From: Candidatus Aminicenantes bacterium UBA876
Lineage (GTDB): Bacteria > Acidobacteriota > Aminicenantia > UBA2199
NCBI GenBank assembly: GCA_002294665.1
Contig: DBFQ01000047.1
Span: 33,911 to 41,939 of the forward strand
Length of the DNA: 8,029 bases
Direction of reading: 5' to 3'
In this document: positions 1 to 7,277 of the stretch, piece by piece
Numbering within the stretch: the first letter of the stretch is position 1
Layout: the number at the start of each line of letters is the position of its first letter
Notes under the pieces: generated by a model
What the model saw: the letters and a program-made list of their open reading frames with translations, nothing else
Databases searched by the model: none
What the model was told of the DNA's origin: nothing
Position numbers and translations under genes: made by a program

Positions 1-301
1 CCTGGAAGAGCTTTCCCAGGAGCATTTACTGGCGATCCTGACCGAACCGAAAGATGCCATTACGCGGCAGTTTCAGCTCCTCTTCGATCTGGATGGCGTG
101 GAACTGGAGTTTACTCCGGAGTTCCTGCGCGCCATCACGCGGGAAGCCGTTTCCCGCGAGGTGGGTGCCCGGGGGCTGCGTGCCATTTTTGAAGAAGTCA
201 TGCTGGATTTGATGTTTGAATTGCCGTCGCGCAAACGCAGCCGCAGAAAAATTGTCATGGACGAACAGCATATGGAGAGAAAAAACCGCGATGCCTCCTG
301 A
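1..301 (+). CDS. clpX: ClpX, ATP-dependent Clp protease ATP-binding subunit (C-terminal fragment)
   Basis: This is the last 99 codons of a gene that enters from the left edge; the reading frame begins at base 2 and ends at the TGA at 299-301. The peptide opens with L-E-E-L followed by an I-L-T-E-P-K-D-A motif, and continues with G-V-E-L-E-F and the sensor-2 motif G-A-R-G-L-R (bases 164-181), then D-L-M-F-E-L-P-S. All are hallmarks of the small C-terminal AAA+ subdomain of ClpX. ClpX is the hexameric unfoldase that feeds substrates to ClpP in the cytoplasm. The N-terminal zinc-binding domain, Walker motifs and pore loops lie outside the window. The tail after the L-P-S motif is rich in Arg and Lys and ends in D-A-S. 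The downstream lon gene starts 11 bases before this gene stops, so the two are probably co-transcribed and translationally linked. Confidence 0.95.
   Translation, partial: LEELSQEHLLAILTEPKDAITRQFQLLFDLDGVELEFTPEFLRAITREAVSREVGARGLRAIFEEVMLDLMFELPSRKRSRRKIVMDEQHMERKNRDAS
274..279 (+). promoter_or_regulatory. Ribosome binding site of lon, inside clpX
   Basis: GGAGAG lies 11 bases before ATG 291 and is embedded in the clpX coding sequence, followed by an A-rich run. The spacing is slightly long but it is the only purine-rich Shine-Dalgarno-like stretch near the start, and it favours ATG 291 over the upstream TTG codons. Confidence 0.55.
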
Positions 302-2618
302 GAAAAGAGAATTGACCCTGCCCCTGATTCCATTGCGCGAATTGGTGACATTTCCGTCCACCATCATTCCCATCTTGGTGGGACGTGAGAAGTCGATCAA
401 CTCGTTGCGCGTGGCGGCGGAGGAATACAACAACTATATCTTTCTCTCCGTGCAGAAAAACCAGTTAAGCGATCTGCCGGAACCGATGGAAATTTACGAC
501 GTGGGCGTGATCGCCCGGGTGGAAAAATCGGTCGAACAGAACAACGGCAGTTTCCGCGTGATCATCCAGGGGCTGGAACGTGGACGAATCCGCCATTTCA
601 TTGATTCATCCAACCGTTATCTGGTCCAGGTCGAGGTTTTGGAAGACTTTTTGAACGAGGAGAAAGATACATTTGAACTCTCCAAGAACCTGATCGCCCT
701 TTTTGAGGAATACGTCGGCCTGCGCAAGGTCAAGTTGCATGGGATCATTGCCAAGCTGGAAGCCGACAAGCTTTCGGAAATCTGCGACATCATCGTATCG
801 GTGATCTCCGTGCCGCTCAAAATAAAGCAATCGCTGCTTGAAGAGCTGGATGTTTACAAGCGCGGTGTCAAGGTTTTCAACCTCTTGAAAAAGGAAGTAT
901 TCAAATTGAAATCGGTCGTCCGTACCGACCCGCAACGCGCGAAAGAGGAACCCCAGGAATCGGATGTCGAGGAATACCGGCGCAAACTGCAGGCGGCCAA
1001 ACTCCCGGCCCATGTGATGAAGCGGGCGGAAGAAGAAGTGGACCGCCTGAGCATGATGCCGCCTTTTTCGGCTGAGGGTACGGTATCCCGGTATTTCCTG
1101 GATTGGATACTGGCCATCCCCTGGACAAAAGAGAAACGTGAGAACAAGGACATCAAGCGTGCCGCAAAAGTGCTGGACGAAGATCATTACGGCCTGGAAA
1201 AGCCCAAGGACCGGATTCTGGATTACCTTGCGGTGCGGCAGTTGTCCGGAAATTCGAATGGAGAGATTTTATGCTTCGTGGGACCCCCCGGAGTGGGCAA
1301 GAGTTCGATATCCCGCTCAATCGCCAGGGCGCTCGACCGGGAGTTTACCCGGGTTTCCCTGGGCGGCGTCAAGGATGAAGCCGAAATACGCGGCCACCGG
1401 CGCACCTATATCGGGTCTTATCCGGGGCAGATCATCAAGGGCTTGAAGAAAGCCGGAGTGCGCAATCCCGTATTCCTGCTGGATGAAATCGACAAGCTCA
1501 GTTCCGATTTTCGCGGGGATCCCGCTTCCGCGCTGCTGGAAGTACTTGACCCCGAGCAGAATCACGAGTTTGTGGATCACTACCTTGATCTGGAAATTGA
1601 TCTGTCAAAGGTGTTTTTCATTACAACGGCAAATAGTGCCGAACCCATCCCTCCGGCGCTGCTCGATCGCATGGAAATCATCGAGTTGCCGGGGTACACG
1701 GAACGGGAAAAATGTGAGATCGCGCGCAGGTATCTGATTCCCAAACAGTCGAAGAAGGCCGGGTTGGACCCGGAATGCATCGATATCAATGATGACCTCC
1801 TGCTGGCGGTGATCAACGAATACACACGGGAAGCGGGCGTGCGTAACCTGGAGCGGCAGGTGGCCATGATGATCCGCAAGGTTGCGCGTGAAGTCGTTGA
1901 GAAGAATGACAAAGCCAGTGAACACCCTCCCGTGAAAATCACCCGCGAGAAACTGGAAAAATTCCTGGGAGTGCCGAGGTTCACCCATACACGCAAACTG
2001 ATGCAGAACGAAGTCGGTGTGGCCATGGGCCTGGCGTGGACCGTGACCGGCGGGGATATCCTGATCATTGAAGCCCGCTTTCTGAAGGGGAAAGGTGAAT
2101 TGATTCTGACCGGCCGCCTCGGCGAGGTCATGAAAGAGTCTTCATCGACCGCGTTTTCCTGCGCCAAGCTGAAGCTGTTTGAACTGGATTTTGATACCGA
2201 TGGCTTGGAAAAGTACAATATTCACCTGCATATTCCCGAGGGTGCGGTACCCAAAGAGGGTCCTTCAGCCGGGATAACGCTGACCGTTGCCATGGTTTCC
2301 TTGCTTACGGGCATTCCTGTGCGCGCCGAATTCGCCATGACTGGTGAGATCACCCTGCGCGGACAGATCCTGCAGGTGGGGGGCATCAAGGAGAAAGTGC
2401 TGGCCGCGCACCGTTACGGAATACGCCACGTGTTGTTGCCGCGTGAGAACGAGAAAGATTTCCGCGAGGATATTCCGGAAGATATTCGCAATGATATGAA
2501 GATTTACTTTGTCCAGTCCATCGACGAAGTCCTCGACCTGGTTTTAGAGAAGCCGTTAAAAATAAAAAACATATCCAGTAAAGTGATCAAGCCGTTTCTC
2601 GACACCAAATTGCAGTAA
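291..2618 (+). CDS. lon: Lon protease (LonA type, ATP-dependent serine protease)
   Basis: This encodes a 775-residue LonA, close to the 784 residues of the E. coli enzyme. The order is an N-terminal substrate-binding LAN domain (about residues 8-200), a helical/coiled-coil linker (about 200-300), an AAA+ module and a C-terminal protease domain. Visible residues are Walker A G-P-P-G-V-G-K-S (331-338), Walker B with D398-E399, sensor-1 N448, the arginine finger R460 in L-L-D-R, and the Ser-Lys catalytic dyad S659 (G-P-S-A-G) and K702 (G-I-K-E-K, second Lys). Spacing between the motifs matches E. coli almost residue for residue, so the enzyme should be active against misfolded and regulatory proteins in the cytoplasm. 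ATG 291 is the first ATG in this frame; upstream TTG codons at 216 and 252 would place the start deeper in clpX and leave a non-Lon-like N-terminus. GGAGAG at 274-279 supports 291. The next gene, engB, follows after 28 bases. Confidence 0.97.
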   Translation: MPPEKRELTLPLIPLRELVTFPSTIIPILVGREKSINSLRVAAEEYNNYIFLSVQKNQLSDLPEPMEIYDVGVIARVEKSVEQNNGSFRVIIQGLERGRIRHFIDSSNRYLVQVEVLEDFLNEEKDTFELSKNLIALFEEYVGLRKVKLHGIIAKLEADKLSEICDIIVSVISVPLKIKQSLLEELDVYKRGVKVFNLLKKEVFKLKSVVRTDPQRAKEEPQESDVEEYRRKLQAAKLPAHVMKRAEEEVDRLSMMPPFSAEGTVSRYFLDWILAIPWTKEKRENKDIKRAAKVLDEDHYGLEKPKDRILDYLAVRQLSGNSNGEILCFVGPPGVGKSSISRSIARALDREFTRVSLGGVKDEAEIRGHRRTYIGSYPGQIIKGLKKAGVRNPVFLLDEIDKLSSDFRGDPASALLEVLDPEQNHEFVDHYLDLEIDLSKVFFITTANSAEPIPPALLDRMEIIELPGYTEREKCEIARRYLIPKQSKKAGLDPECIDINDDLLLAVINEYTREAGVRNLERQVAMMIRKVAREVVEKNDKASEHPPVKITREKLEKFLGVPRFTHTRKLMQNEVGVAMGLAWTVTGGDILIIEARFLKGKGELILTGRLGEVMKESSSTAFSCAKLKLFELDFDTDGLEKYNIHLHIPEGAVPKEGPSAGITLTVAMVSLLTGIPVRAEFAMTGEITLRGQILQVGGIKEKVLAAHRYGIRHVLLPRENEKDFREDIPEDIRNDMKIYFVQSIDEVLDLVLEKPLKIKNISSKVIKPFLDTKLQ

Positions 2619-2646
2619 ACGATCACCAGCAAGGATCATCACCGGG

Positions 2647-3228
2647 ATGAACATTCGACAAGTTGAACTCGTTCGTACCGCTTATGTGCCGAAAGAAATT
2701 TCCAGTGAAAAACTGCCCGCGGTCGCCTGTATCGGGCGTTCGAACGTGGGGAAGTCCTCGCTGATCAACCGCCTGCTGAACCGGCGCAACCTGGCGCGTA
2801 CCAGTTCCACGCCGGGAAAGACGCTCAGTATCAATTACTACCTGGTCAATAACTGCTTTTACCTGATCGACCTGCCCGGGTATGGATATGCACGGGCTCC
2901 CAAGACAGAGGTCCGCCGCGTCCTGGCCTTGATGGATGCGTTCTTTTCCGTGCCGGCGCGGATCAACCTGCTGCTGCACCTGATTGATTCCCGCCACGGT
3001 TTCATGCAGAGTGATCTGGATTTTCTGCAAAAAATCATTCACTTGGATTTTCCCATATTGACAGTCCTTACCAAAAGTGATAAAGTAAAATCTTCCGCCC
3101 TCAAACGCCAGATCCAAACACTGAAGGAACAATTCGGAGTGAGATCGGTTCCGTTTTCCGTTAAATCAGAAGCAAGTCGCCTGGAACTGGAAGCCATCAT
3201 AAATGAATCACTAAAGGAGAGAGAATGA
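2647..3228 (+). CDS. engB: Ribosome biogenesis GTP-binding protein EngB (YsxC/YihA)
   Basis: This 193-residue protein is a TRAFAC-class GTPase of the EngB family, which assists late assembly of the large ribosomal subunit and is essential in many bacteria. The G motifs are in order: G1 G-R-S-N-V-G-K-S-S (30-38), the G2 region T-S-S-T-P-G-K-T (52-59), G3 D-L-P-G (75-78) followed by the family signature Y-G-Y-A, and G4 T-K-S-D (141-144). The G5 segment is probably F-S-V-K-S (169-173); it lacks the glycine that usually follows in this family, a mild divergence. Length is typical for the family (about 190-210). An AAGGA sequence near 2630-2634 lies 12 bases before the ATG. The position directly after lon is the same as in Bacillus subtilis (lonA-ysxC). 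The stop codon overlaps the rho start (ATGA), so the two are likely translationally coupled. Confidence 0.96.
   Translation: MNIRQVELVRTAYVPKEISSEKLPAVACIGRSNVGKSSLINRLLNRRNLARTSSTPGKTLSINYYLVNNCFYLIDLPGYGYARAPKTEVRRVLALMDAFFSVPARINLLLHLIDSRHGFMQSDLDFLQKIIHLDFPILTVLTKSDKVKSSALKRQIQTLKEQFGVRSVPFSVKSEASRLELEAIINESLKERE
3213..3228 (+). promoter_or_regulatory. Shine-Dalgarno and ATGA start/stop overlap coupling engB to rho
   Basis: AAAGGAGA at 3213-3220 sits inside the last engB codons, and the rho ATG (3225-3227) shares bases with the engB TGA (3226-3228). The arrangement allows a terminating ribosome to restart directly on rho and leaves no room for an untranslated rho leader. Confidence 0.8.
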
Positions 3229-4490
3229 ACTCTTTGAAAGAGCTGAAAAGCATGTCTCCACAGCAATTGAAAGATATGGCTCAGCAATACAACATCAATG
3301 AAGCCGATATCAAGGACCGCAACGCGCTGTATTTCAATATTCTCAATGCTCAGGCCAACGCCAGCGGCAAGTTATTCGCCGAAGGAGTCATCGAAATTCA
3401 CACCGAAGGCTATGGATTTCTGCGCTTTCAGGACGCGGCTTACCTGTCCAGCCCAGAAGATATCTACGTTTCTCCCTCTCAGGTCAACAAGTTCGATCTG
3501 CGGACCGGCGACACGGTTTCCGGTTCCGTGCGCCCCCCGAAAGGCGGTGAGAAATACTTCGCGCTACTGACTGTCGAAGCCATCAACTCGGAGGAGCCGG
3601 AATTCGTGCTCAAGACCAGACGGCATAAGCGCTTTGAAAAACTGACCCCCTTGTATCCGGATGAGCGCCTGCTGCAGGAAACTGAACCCCACTTGATTAC
3701 CGGCCGGGTGATGGATCTGCTGACTCCGATCGGTAAAGGTCAGCGCGGACTGATCGTGGCCGCTCCACGCACGGGGAAAACAATGATCCTGCAGAGCATC
3801 GCCAAATCGATCGAAACCAACCACCCGGAAGTGGTCCTGATCGTATTGTTGATCGACGAGCGCCCTGAAGAGGTCACCGATATGGCACGCAACGTAAACG
3901 GGGAAGTGATCTCTTCCACCTTTGACGAGATCCCCATGCGGCATACCAAAGTGGCCGATATCGTGCTGGAGAAAGCCAAGAGGCTGGTGGAAATGGGCAA
4001 AGACGTGGTGATCCTGCTGGACTCGATCACGCGACTGGCACGGGCCCACAATGCCATCACACCTTCGTCGGGCAAAGTCCTTTCCGGGGGCATCGACGCC
4101 AACGCCTTGAACAAACCCAAAAAGTTCTTCGGCGCCGCGCGCAATATCGAAGAAGGCGGAAGCCTGACCATCCTGGCCACCGCGCTGGTGGATACGGGCA
4201 GCCGCATGGACGAAGTGATTTTCGAGGAGTTCAAAGGCACGGGCAACATGGAGATCAACCTGGATCGCCGGCTTGTGGACAAGCGGGTATTCCCAGCCAT
4301 CGATATCTTCCGTTCCGGGACCCGTAGAGAGGAGCTGCTGATCGATCCATCGGATCTGAACAAGATCTGGGTGCTGCGCAAGGTGCTTTCCCAGATGTCG
4401 GAAGTGGAGGCCATGGAACTTCTGATCGAAAAGCTTTCCAAAACCAAAACCAACCAGGACTTCATCAAAATGATGTCCCAGGGCATGTAA
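3225..4490 (+). CDS. rho: Transcription termination factor Rho
   Basis: This encodes a 421-residue Rho, nearly the same length as E. coli Rho (419) and without the long N-terminal insertions found in some phyla. Rho is a hexameric RNA-dependent ATPase/translocase that ends transcription. The N-terminal helical domain (about 1-48) is followed by the cold-shock-like RNA-binding domain with the RNP1-like G-Y-G-F-L-R (62-67) and D-I-Y-V-S-P-S-Q. The ATPase domain has a P-loop A-A-P-R-T-G-K-T (179-186), the D-E-R-P-E-E-V motif, Walker B ending in D266 with [10 protein letters not shown], the Q-loop-containing segment S-G-K-V-L-S-G-G, and the R-V-F-P-A-I-D...R-S-G-T-R-R-E-E-L motif near the C-terminus. 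The P-loop has Arg-Thr where E. coli has Lys-Ala, and Ala where Pro is usual. A strong AAAGGAGA (3213-3220) precedes the ATG, and the start overlaps the engB stop by four bases. Confidence 0.98.
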   Translation: MNSLKELKSMSPQQLKDMAQQYNINEADIKDRNALYFNILNAQANASGKLFAEGVIEIHTEGYGFLRFQDAAYLSSPEDIYVSPSQVNKFDLRTGDTVSGSVRPPKGGEKYFALLTVEAINSEEPEFVLKTRRHKRFEKLTPLYPDERLLQETEPHLITGRVMDLLTPIGKGQRGLIVAAPRTGKTMILQSIAKSIETNHPEVVLIVLLIDERPEEVTDMARNVNGEVISSTFDEIPMRHTKVADIVLEKAKRLVEMGKDVVILLDSITRLARAHNAITPSSGKVLSGGIDANALNKPKKFFGAARNIEEGGSLTILATALVDTGSRMDEVIFEEFKGTGNMEINLDRRLVDKRVFPAIDIFRSGTRREELLIDPSDLNKIWVLRKVLSQMSEVEAMELLIEKLSKTKTNQDFIKMMSQGM

Positions 4491-4529
4491 CCAGGCGGCA
4501 ACAGCCCGGCCCGGGAAAAGGAGAAAGCC

Positions 4530-5447
4530 ATGATTCGCAATTTTGCCGAATTGAGAGCCGCGGCCGCATCCCGGCGCGATGTTGTCGTGGGAGTGCCGTC
4601 TCCGGAAGACGACAATTCCATCCGCACGGTATTGCTGTGTCGCCGCGAGGGAATCGGCACATTCATACTCAGCGGCCGTCGCGAAGTGATTGCAGAACGC
4701 ATCCGGGAAAACGGGGGAGATGCGGATGAGTTTCACATCATTGCCGCCGGGTCCGAAGCCGAAGCCGCCGCAACCATCGTGGAACTGGCAAGGCGGAATG
4801 AAGTCGACGTCATTCTGAAAGGATTCCTTTCCACAGCGGAGTTGATGTCGCCGGCACTGGATCGGGAGACGGGGCTGCGGACCGGGCGCCTGCTGAGTGA
4901 TATCCTGATTGTGGAAAATCCCTTGTCAACCGATCATCCCAGCCTGCTGGGAATGACCGACGGCGGTTTGAACATCCTGCCCGACCTGGAGCAGAAAATC
5001 GAGATCGTGGAGAACGCCGCCGCCGTATTCCATCAATTGGGAATCAGCGAGCCCTCCATCGGCATCATGGCCGCTTCCGAAAAGGTCAAGGAGTCAATGC
5101 CGGCCACGGTTCACGCGCAGATACTCACTGAAATGAACCGCGACGGCCGTTTGCAGGGGTGCCGTGTCTACGGTCCATTGGCCCTTGATATCGCGGTCTC
5201 TGCAGAAGCGGCAGCGCACAAGGGCATTCAGGATCCGGTCGCCGGCAACGTACAGATCATGGTGGTTCCGAATGTCGAGGCGGGTAACCTGCTGGGCAAG
5301 GCGTTCACCTATTATCTGAAGATCCCCGTCGCTCACGTGATCATGGGTGCGCGGATCCCGATTCTGATTCCTTCCCGGAACGAGACCGAGATCGACAAGA
5401 TCAACTCCGTGGCATTGGGGATTGTCTGTGGCCGCGGGAAAAACTGA
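4530..5447 (+). CDS. ptb: Phosphate butyryltransferase-like acyltransferase (PTA_PTB family)
   Basis: This 305-residue protein belongs to the phosphate acetyl/butyryltransferase family, which interconverts acyl-CoA and phosphate with acyl-phosphate and CoA in the cytoplasm. Supporting segments in order are V-I-L-K-G-F-L-S-T (94-102), G-L-R-T-G-R-L-L-S (115-123), M-T-D-G-G-L-N-I-L-P-D (142-152), S-M-P-A-T-V (189-194), G-P-L-A-L-D (215-220), H-K-G-I followed by P-V-A-G (236-239), P-N-V-E-A-G-N (247-253) and a C-terminal S-R-N-E (282-285). The length and the P-I-L-I-P-S-R-N-E ending fit Ptb better than the longer Pta enzymes, but the true acyl chain length cannot be read from sequence alone. A strong AAAAGGAG (4516-4523) lies six bases before the ATG. 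No butyrate or acetate kinase gene, the usual partner, is adjacent; rho lies upstream and a LolA-like gene starts within its 3' end. Confidence 0.85.
   Translation: MIRNFAELRAAAASRRDVVVGVPSPEDDNSIRTVLLCRREGIGTFILSGRREVIAERIRENGGDADEFHIIAAGSEAEAAATIVELARRNEVDVILKGFLSTAELMSPALDRETGLRTGRLLSDILIVENPLSTDHPSLLGMTDGGLNILPDLEQKIEIVENAAAVFHQLGISEPSIGIMAASEKVKESMPATVHAQILTEMNRDGRLQGCRVYGPLALDIAVSAEAAAHKGIQDPVAGNVQIMVVPNVEAGNLLGKAFTYYLKIPVAHVIMGARIPILIPSRNETEIDKINSVALGIVCGRGKN
5417..5420 (+). promoter_or_regulatory. Probable ribosome binding site for the LolA-like gene
   Basis: A GGGG run inside the end of ptb lies seven bases before GTG 5428 and one base before TTG 5422. Spacing is what selects GTG 5428 as the most likely start. 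The match to a Shine-Dalgarno sequence is short, so this is tentative. Confidence 0.35.
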
Positions 5448-6108
5448 AACCGGACCGCCCTTGGGTTACGAACGGCGGCGCACACCAATATTCATTCTCT
5501 TTGCGGCGGTTCTGATCCTGCTGCTTCCCGGGCCGCTTTTCCTGAGGGAAATGCCCTTGGATTGCGCCGCACTCAATCGCGCCCGCGATGTTCTGATGCG
5601 CATGCAACCCTTTCGCGCCATGTTCGTGCAACAGGTTTACTACGACGATGACCTGGCAGTCGAGGAGGAAGGGGACCTGTTGTATTGCGGCCCGCAACGG
5701 GTCAAATGGACATACCGCCGCCCTGAATTGAAAATCTTTATCCTGGAAAATGCTCGCTACCGTTTTTTTGAACCCGAAGCGCGCCAGTTGACCATCGGCG
5801 GCATGGAGGAACGGCAGGGAGGCTGGATCTGGCAATTGCTTTTTTCCAAAGATGCGGATGTGGTGGAATCCTGCCCGCAATCGGGAAGCGAAATGGTGCT
5901 CAAGGACCCGCATGACGGTACGCGTTTTCACATTCGCCTTGACAGGCAGAACCGGATTGTCCGGGTGGAGCACATGGATTCGGGAGGTGCCCGCCACGTT
6001 TACGTGCTGAGCCGGTACCAGGAGCGGGTGGAGGTGGATGAAGATGAATTCAGCCTGGAAATTCCGCCGGATACCGAAATTGTGAACATGGATGCAGAAT
6101 CCCCATAA
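5428..6108 (+). CDS. LolA-like outer membrane lipoprotein carrier protein
   Basis: This encodes about 226 residues. A basic stretch (R16-R18) precedes one hydrophobic segment (about 21-39), and the rest resembles the open beta-barrel of LolA/LolB proteins: F-V-Q-Q (66-69), then E-G-D-L-L-Y and R-V-K-W-T-Y-R-R-P (91-99), followed by F-F-E-P-E-A-R-Q-L. In the family this fold binds acyl chains and carries lipoproteins across the periplasm. The start is uncertain. GTG 5428 is preferred because GGGG (5417-5420) lies seven bases upstream; TTG 5422 has almost no spacing, and TTG 5461 would give a shorter, more signal-peptide-like N-terminus but lacks a clear ribosome binding site. No clear A-x-A cleavage site follows the hydrophobic segment, and the Cys at residue 46 is not in a lipobox, so the protein may stay anchored in the inner membrane. 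The family assignment rests on pattern rather than a search. It overlaps ptb by 20 bases. Confidence 0.75.
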   Translation: MAAGKTETGPPLGYERRRTPIFILFAAVLILLLPGPLFLREMPLDCAALNRARDVLMRMQPFRAMFVQQVYYDDDLAVEEEGDLLYCGPQRVKWTYRRPELKIFILENARYRFFEPEARQLTIGGMEERQGGWIWQLLFSKDADVVESCPQSGSEMVLKDPHDGTRFHIRLDRQNRIVRVEHMDSGGARHVYVLSRYQERVEVDEDEFSLEIPPDTEIVNMDAESP

Positions 6109-6145
6109 AACAGGAATGATAAACCTTTTTCCGGACAATCCGTAA

Positions 6146-6724
6146 ATGATATTGGATGATGATCAGGCGTTGATTCGACGGATCCTTAAGGGGGATCGAT
6201 CGTCATTCGAGCAATTAATGAAACAATACAACAAGCGCATGTTCAACTTCATTTACCGCATGGTGCGTGATGAAGAGGTCGCCGTTGAACTCACCCAGGA
6301 TTTTTTTATCAAAATTTACACGGTCCTTCAAAAATACAATTTTGAATACAAGTTTTCCACCTGGGCGTACCGGATCTGTTACAACCTGGTGATTGATCAT
6401 GTGCGCAAACATCCGGAAAACGTGGATTCGCTGGACCATGACCTGCTTTCCCGCAAACTACTCGCAAAAACCGATCAGGTCGTGCGGGAAGACGGTTTTT
6501 CCAACCTGGAAAAAGAGGAGATGCGGGATTACGTTTGGGGAGTCGTGGAACGCATTCCCCAAAAATACCGCCATCTGATCCTGCTGCGGTATCAGCAGGG
6601 GCTGAAATATGAAGAAATCGCCGAAGTAACCGAGTTGCCGGTGGGAACCGTGAAAAACCGCATATTCAAGGCCAAGGAATTGATCCGCAGGGAGATAGCC
6701 GAAGATGGAATGCCCACGCAATGA
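6146..6724 (+). CDS. ECF-type RNA polymerase sigma factor (sigma-70 family, RpoE-like)
   Basis: This 192-residue protein has the two-domain layout of an extracytoplasmic-function sigma factor. Region 2 spans about residues 9-90, with L-T-Q-D-F-F-I-K-I-Y (49-58) and the core-binding/promoter-melting segment K-F-S-T-W-A-Y-R-I (69-77) leading into I-D-H-V-R-K (83-88). After a variable linker (about 90-125), region 4 spans about 126-185, with R-I-P-Q-K-Y-R (136-142), Y-E-E-I-A-E-V (155-161) and the helix-turn-helix G-T-V-K-N-R-I-F-K-A-K (167-177), which reads the -35 element. There is no region 1.1 or region 3. It should redirect RNA polymerase to a small envelope- or stress-related regulon. An in-frame TAA lies directly before the ATG, which fixes the upstream limit of the start, yet no Shine-Dalgarno sequence is visible. 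The downstream anti-sigma gene overlaps by 20 bases, the usual pairing. Confidence 0.93.
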   Translation: MILDDDQALIRRILKGDRSSFEQLMKQYNKRMFNFIYRMVRDEEVAVELTQDFFIKIYTVLQKYNFEYKFSTWAYRICYNLVIDHVRKHPENVDSLDHDLLSRKLLAKTDQVVREDGFSNLEKEEMRDYVWGVVERIPQKYRHLILLRYQQGLKYEEIAEVTELPVGTVKNRIFKAKELIRREIAEDGMPTQ

Positions 6725-7277
6725 AACGCTGACCCTTTATCTGGAAGGGGCATTGAATCCACTCGAAGCCGCCATGATCCGTGACCATCTTATCGATTGC
6801 GCCGGATGCCGATCCAGATTGCGCCAGTATCAACTGCTCGAATCGTCATTGGTCAACCCGCCCATGATCCCGCCTCCTGCTTGCATTGAGAAATCGGTCA
6901 TGCGCAAACTGTTTCCGGTCCTGCCGACTTATGGTTCAGTTTTCGCTTTTGTAACGGCGAGTTTTCTGCTCCTGATTACCTGGGTCTACGTCTACTTTGA
7001 TTTTGCCAACAACAGCCTGGTTCAGGCGATGCAGATTACTTCAAATCGGCTTTTCCGCTTTGCGGGACAGCTTATTCAAGCAATCTCAACCGTTTTCTCT
7101 GCGGTTTATGCCTCTTTCCGGGCGATATCAAAACTTGTTTCGGCTGTTGTGAATGTTCAGCTTCATACTGAGATTGTGCTTTTCCTCACACTCATCATTG
7201 CCGTCGGTCCCATCTGGGCGCTGGTTCACGCGCTGAATTCACGCCGGCGGAAACAGGGACCATCGCGGGTAATATGA
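6705..7277 (+). CDS. Zinc-finger (ZAS/zf-HC2) membrane anti-sigma factor
   Basis: The 190-residue protein starts with an anti-sigma zinc-binding domain: C3, then H28-x3-C32-x2-C35, with the surrounding pattern L-x-L-Y-L-E-G-x-L and D-H-L-x-D-C-x-x-C typical of this class. In the family this cytoplasmic domain clamps the partner ECF sigma factor. A proline-rich linker (52-58) leads to a first membrane segment (about 77-98). A stretch of about 57 residues with very few charges follows (about 99-155), then a second membrane segment (about 156-177) and a basic tail containing R-R-R-K (180-183). Two membrane passes would place the loop outside and return the C-terminus to the cytoplasm, unlike the commonest single-pass arrangement. 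AGGGAG (6689-6694) lies ten bases before the ATG. The start lies in the sigma gene's end and the stop overlaps the next start by ATGA, so stoichiometric coupled expression is likely. The zinc finger is clear; the role of the rest is inference. Confidence 0.88.
   Translation: MECPRNETLTLYLEGALNPLEAAMIRDHLIDCAGCRSRLRQYQLLESSLVNPPMIPPPACIEKSVMRKLFPVLPTYGSVFAFVTASFLLLITWVYVYFDFANNSLVQAMQITSNRLFRFAGQLIQAISTVFSAVYASFRAISKLVSAVVNVQLHTEIVLFLTLIIAVGPIWALVHALNSRRRKQGPSRVI

Noticed and set aside
1580..2218. Minus-strand open frame of 212 codons opposite lon
   Set aside because: It is fully inside the AAA+/protease coding region of lon, is very rich in Ser and Arg, and has no domain pattern; it is a shadow frame.
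4505..4515. GC-rich inverted repeat CCCGG-C-CCGGG between rho and ptb as a possible terminator
   Set aside because: A one-base loop cannot form this hairpin, and it is followed by AAAAGGAG, the ptb ribosome binding site, not by a T run.
3564..4736. Minus-strand open frame of 390 codons opposite rho and the start of ptb
   Set aside because: It lies opposite two unmistakable genes, its translation is rich in His, Gln and Asp with no recognisable motif, and long antisense frames are expected where the sense strand has strong third-position GC bias.
5473..5544. Twin-arginine (Tat) signal in the LolA-like protein because of R-R-R before the hydrophobic segment
   Set aside because: The residues after the arginines are T-P-I-F, not the x-F-L-K pattern, and the hydrophobic stretch is strongly hydrophobic as in Sec signals or anchors.
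5401..6138. Minus-strand open frame of 245 codons opposite the LolA-like gene
   Set aside because: The plus-strand frame shows a LolA-like pattern and a membrane segment and fits the operon direction; the antisense product shows nothing recognisable.
6132..6142. CGGA-CAA-TCCG hairpin before the sigma gene
   Set aside because: The stem is only four base pairs with a three-base loop, and the T run lies on the upstream side; too weak for a terminator on the plus strand, and there is no minus-strand gene to terminate.
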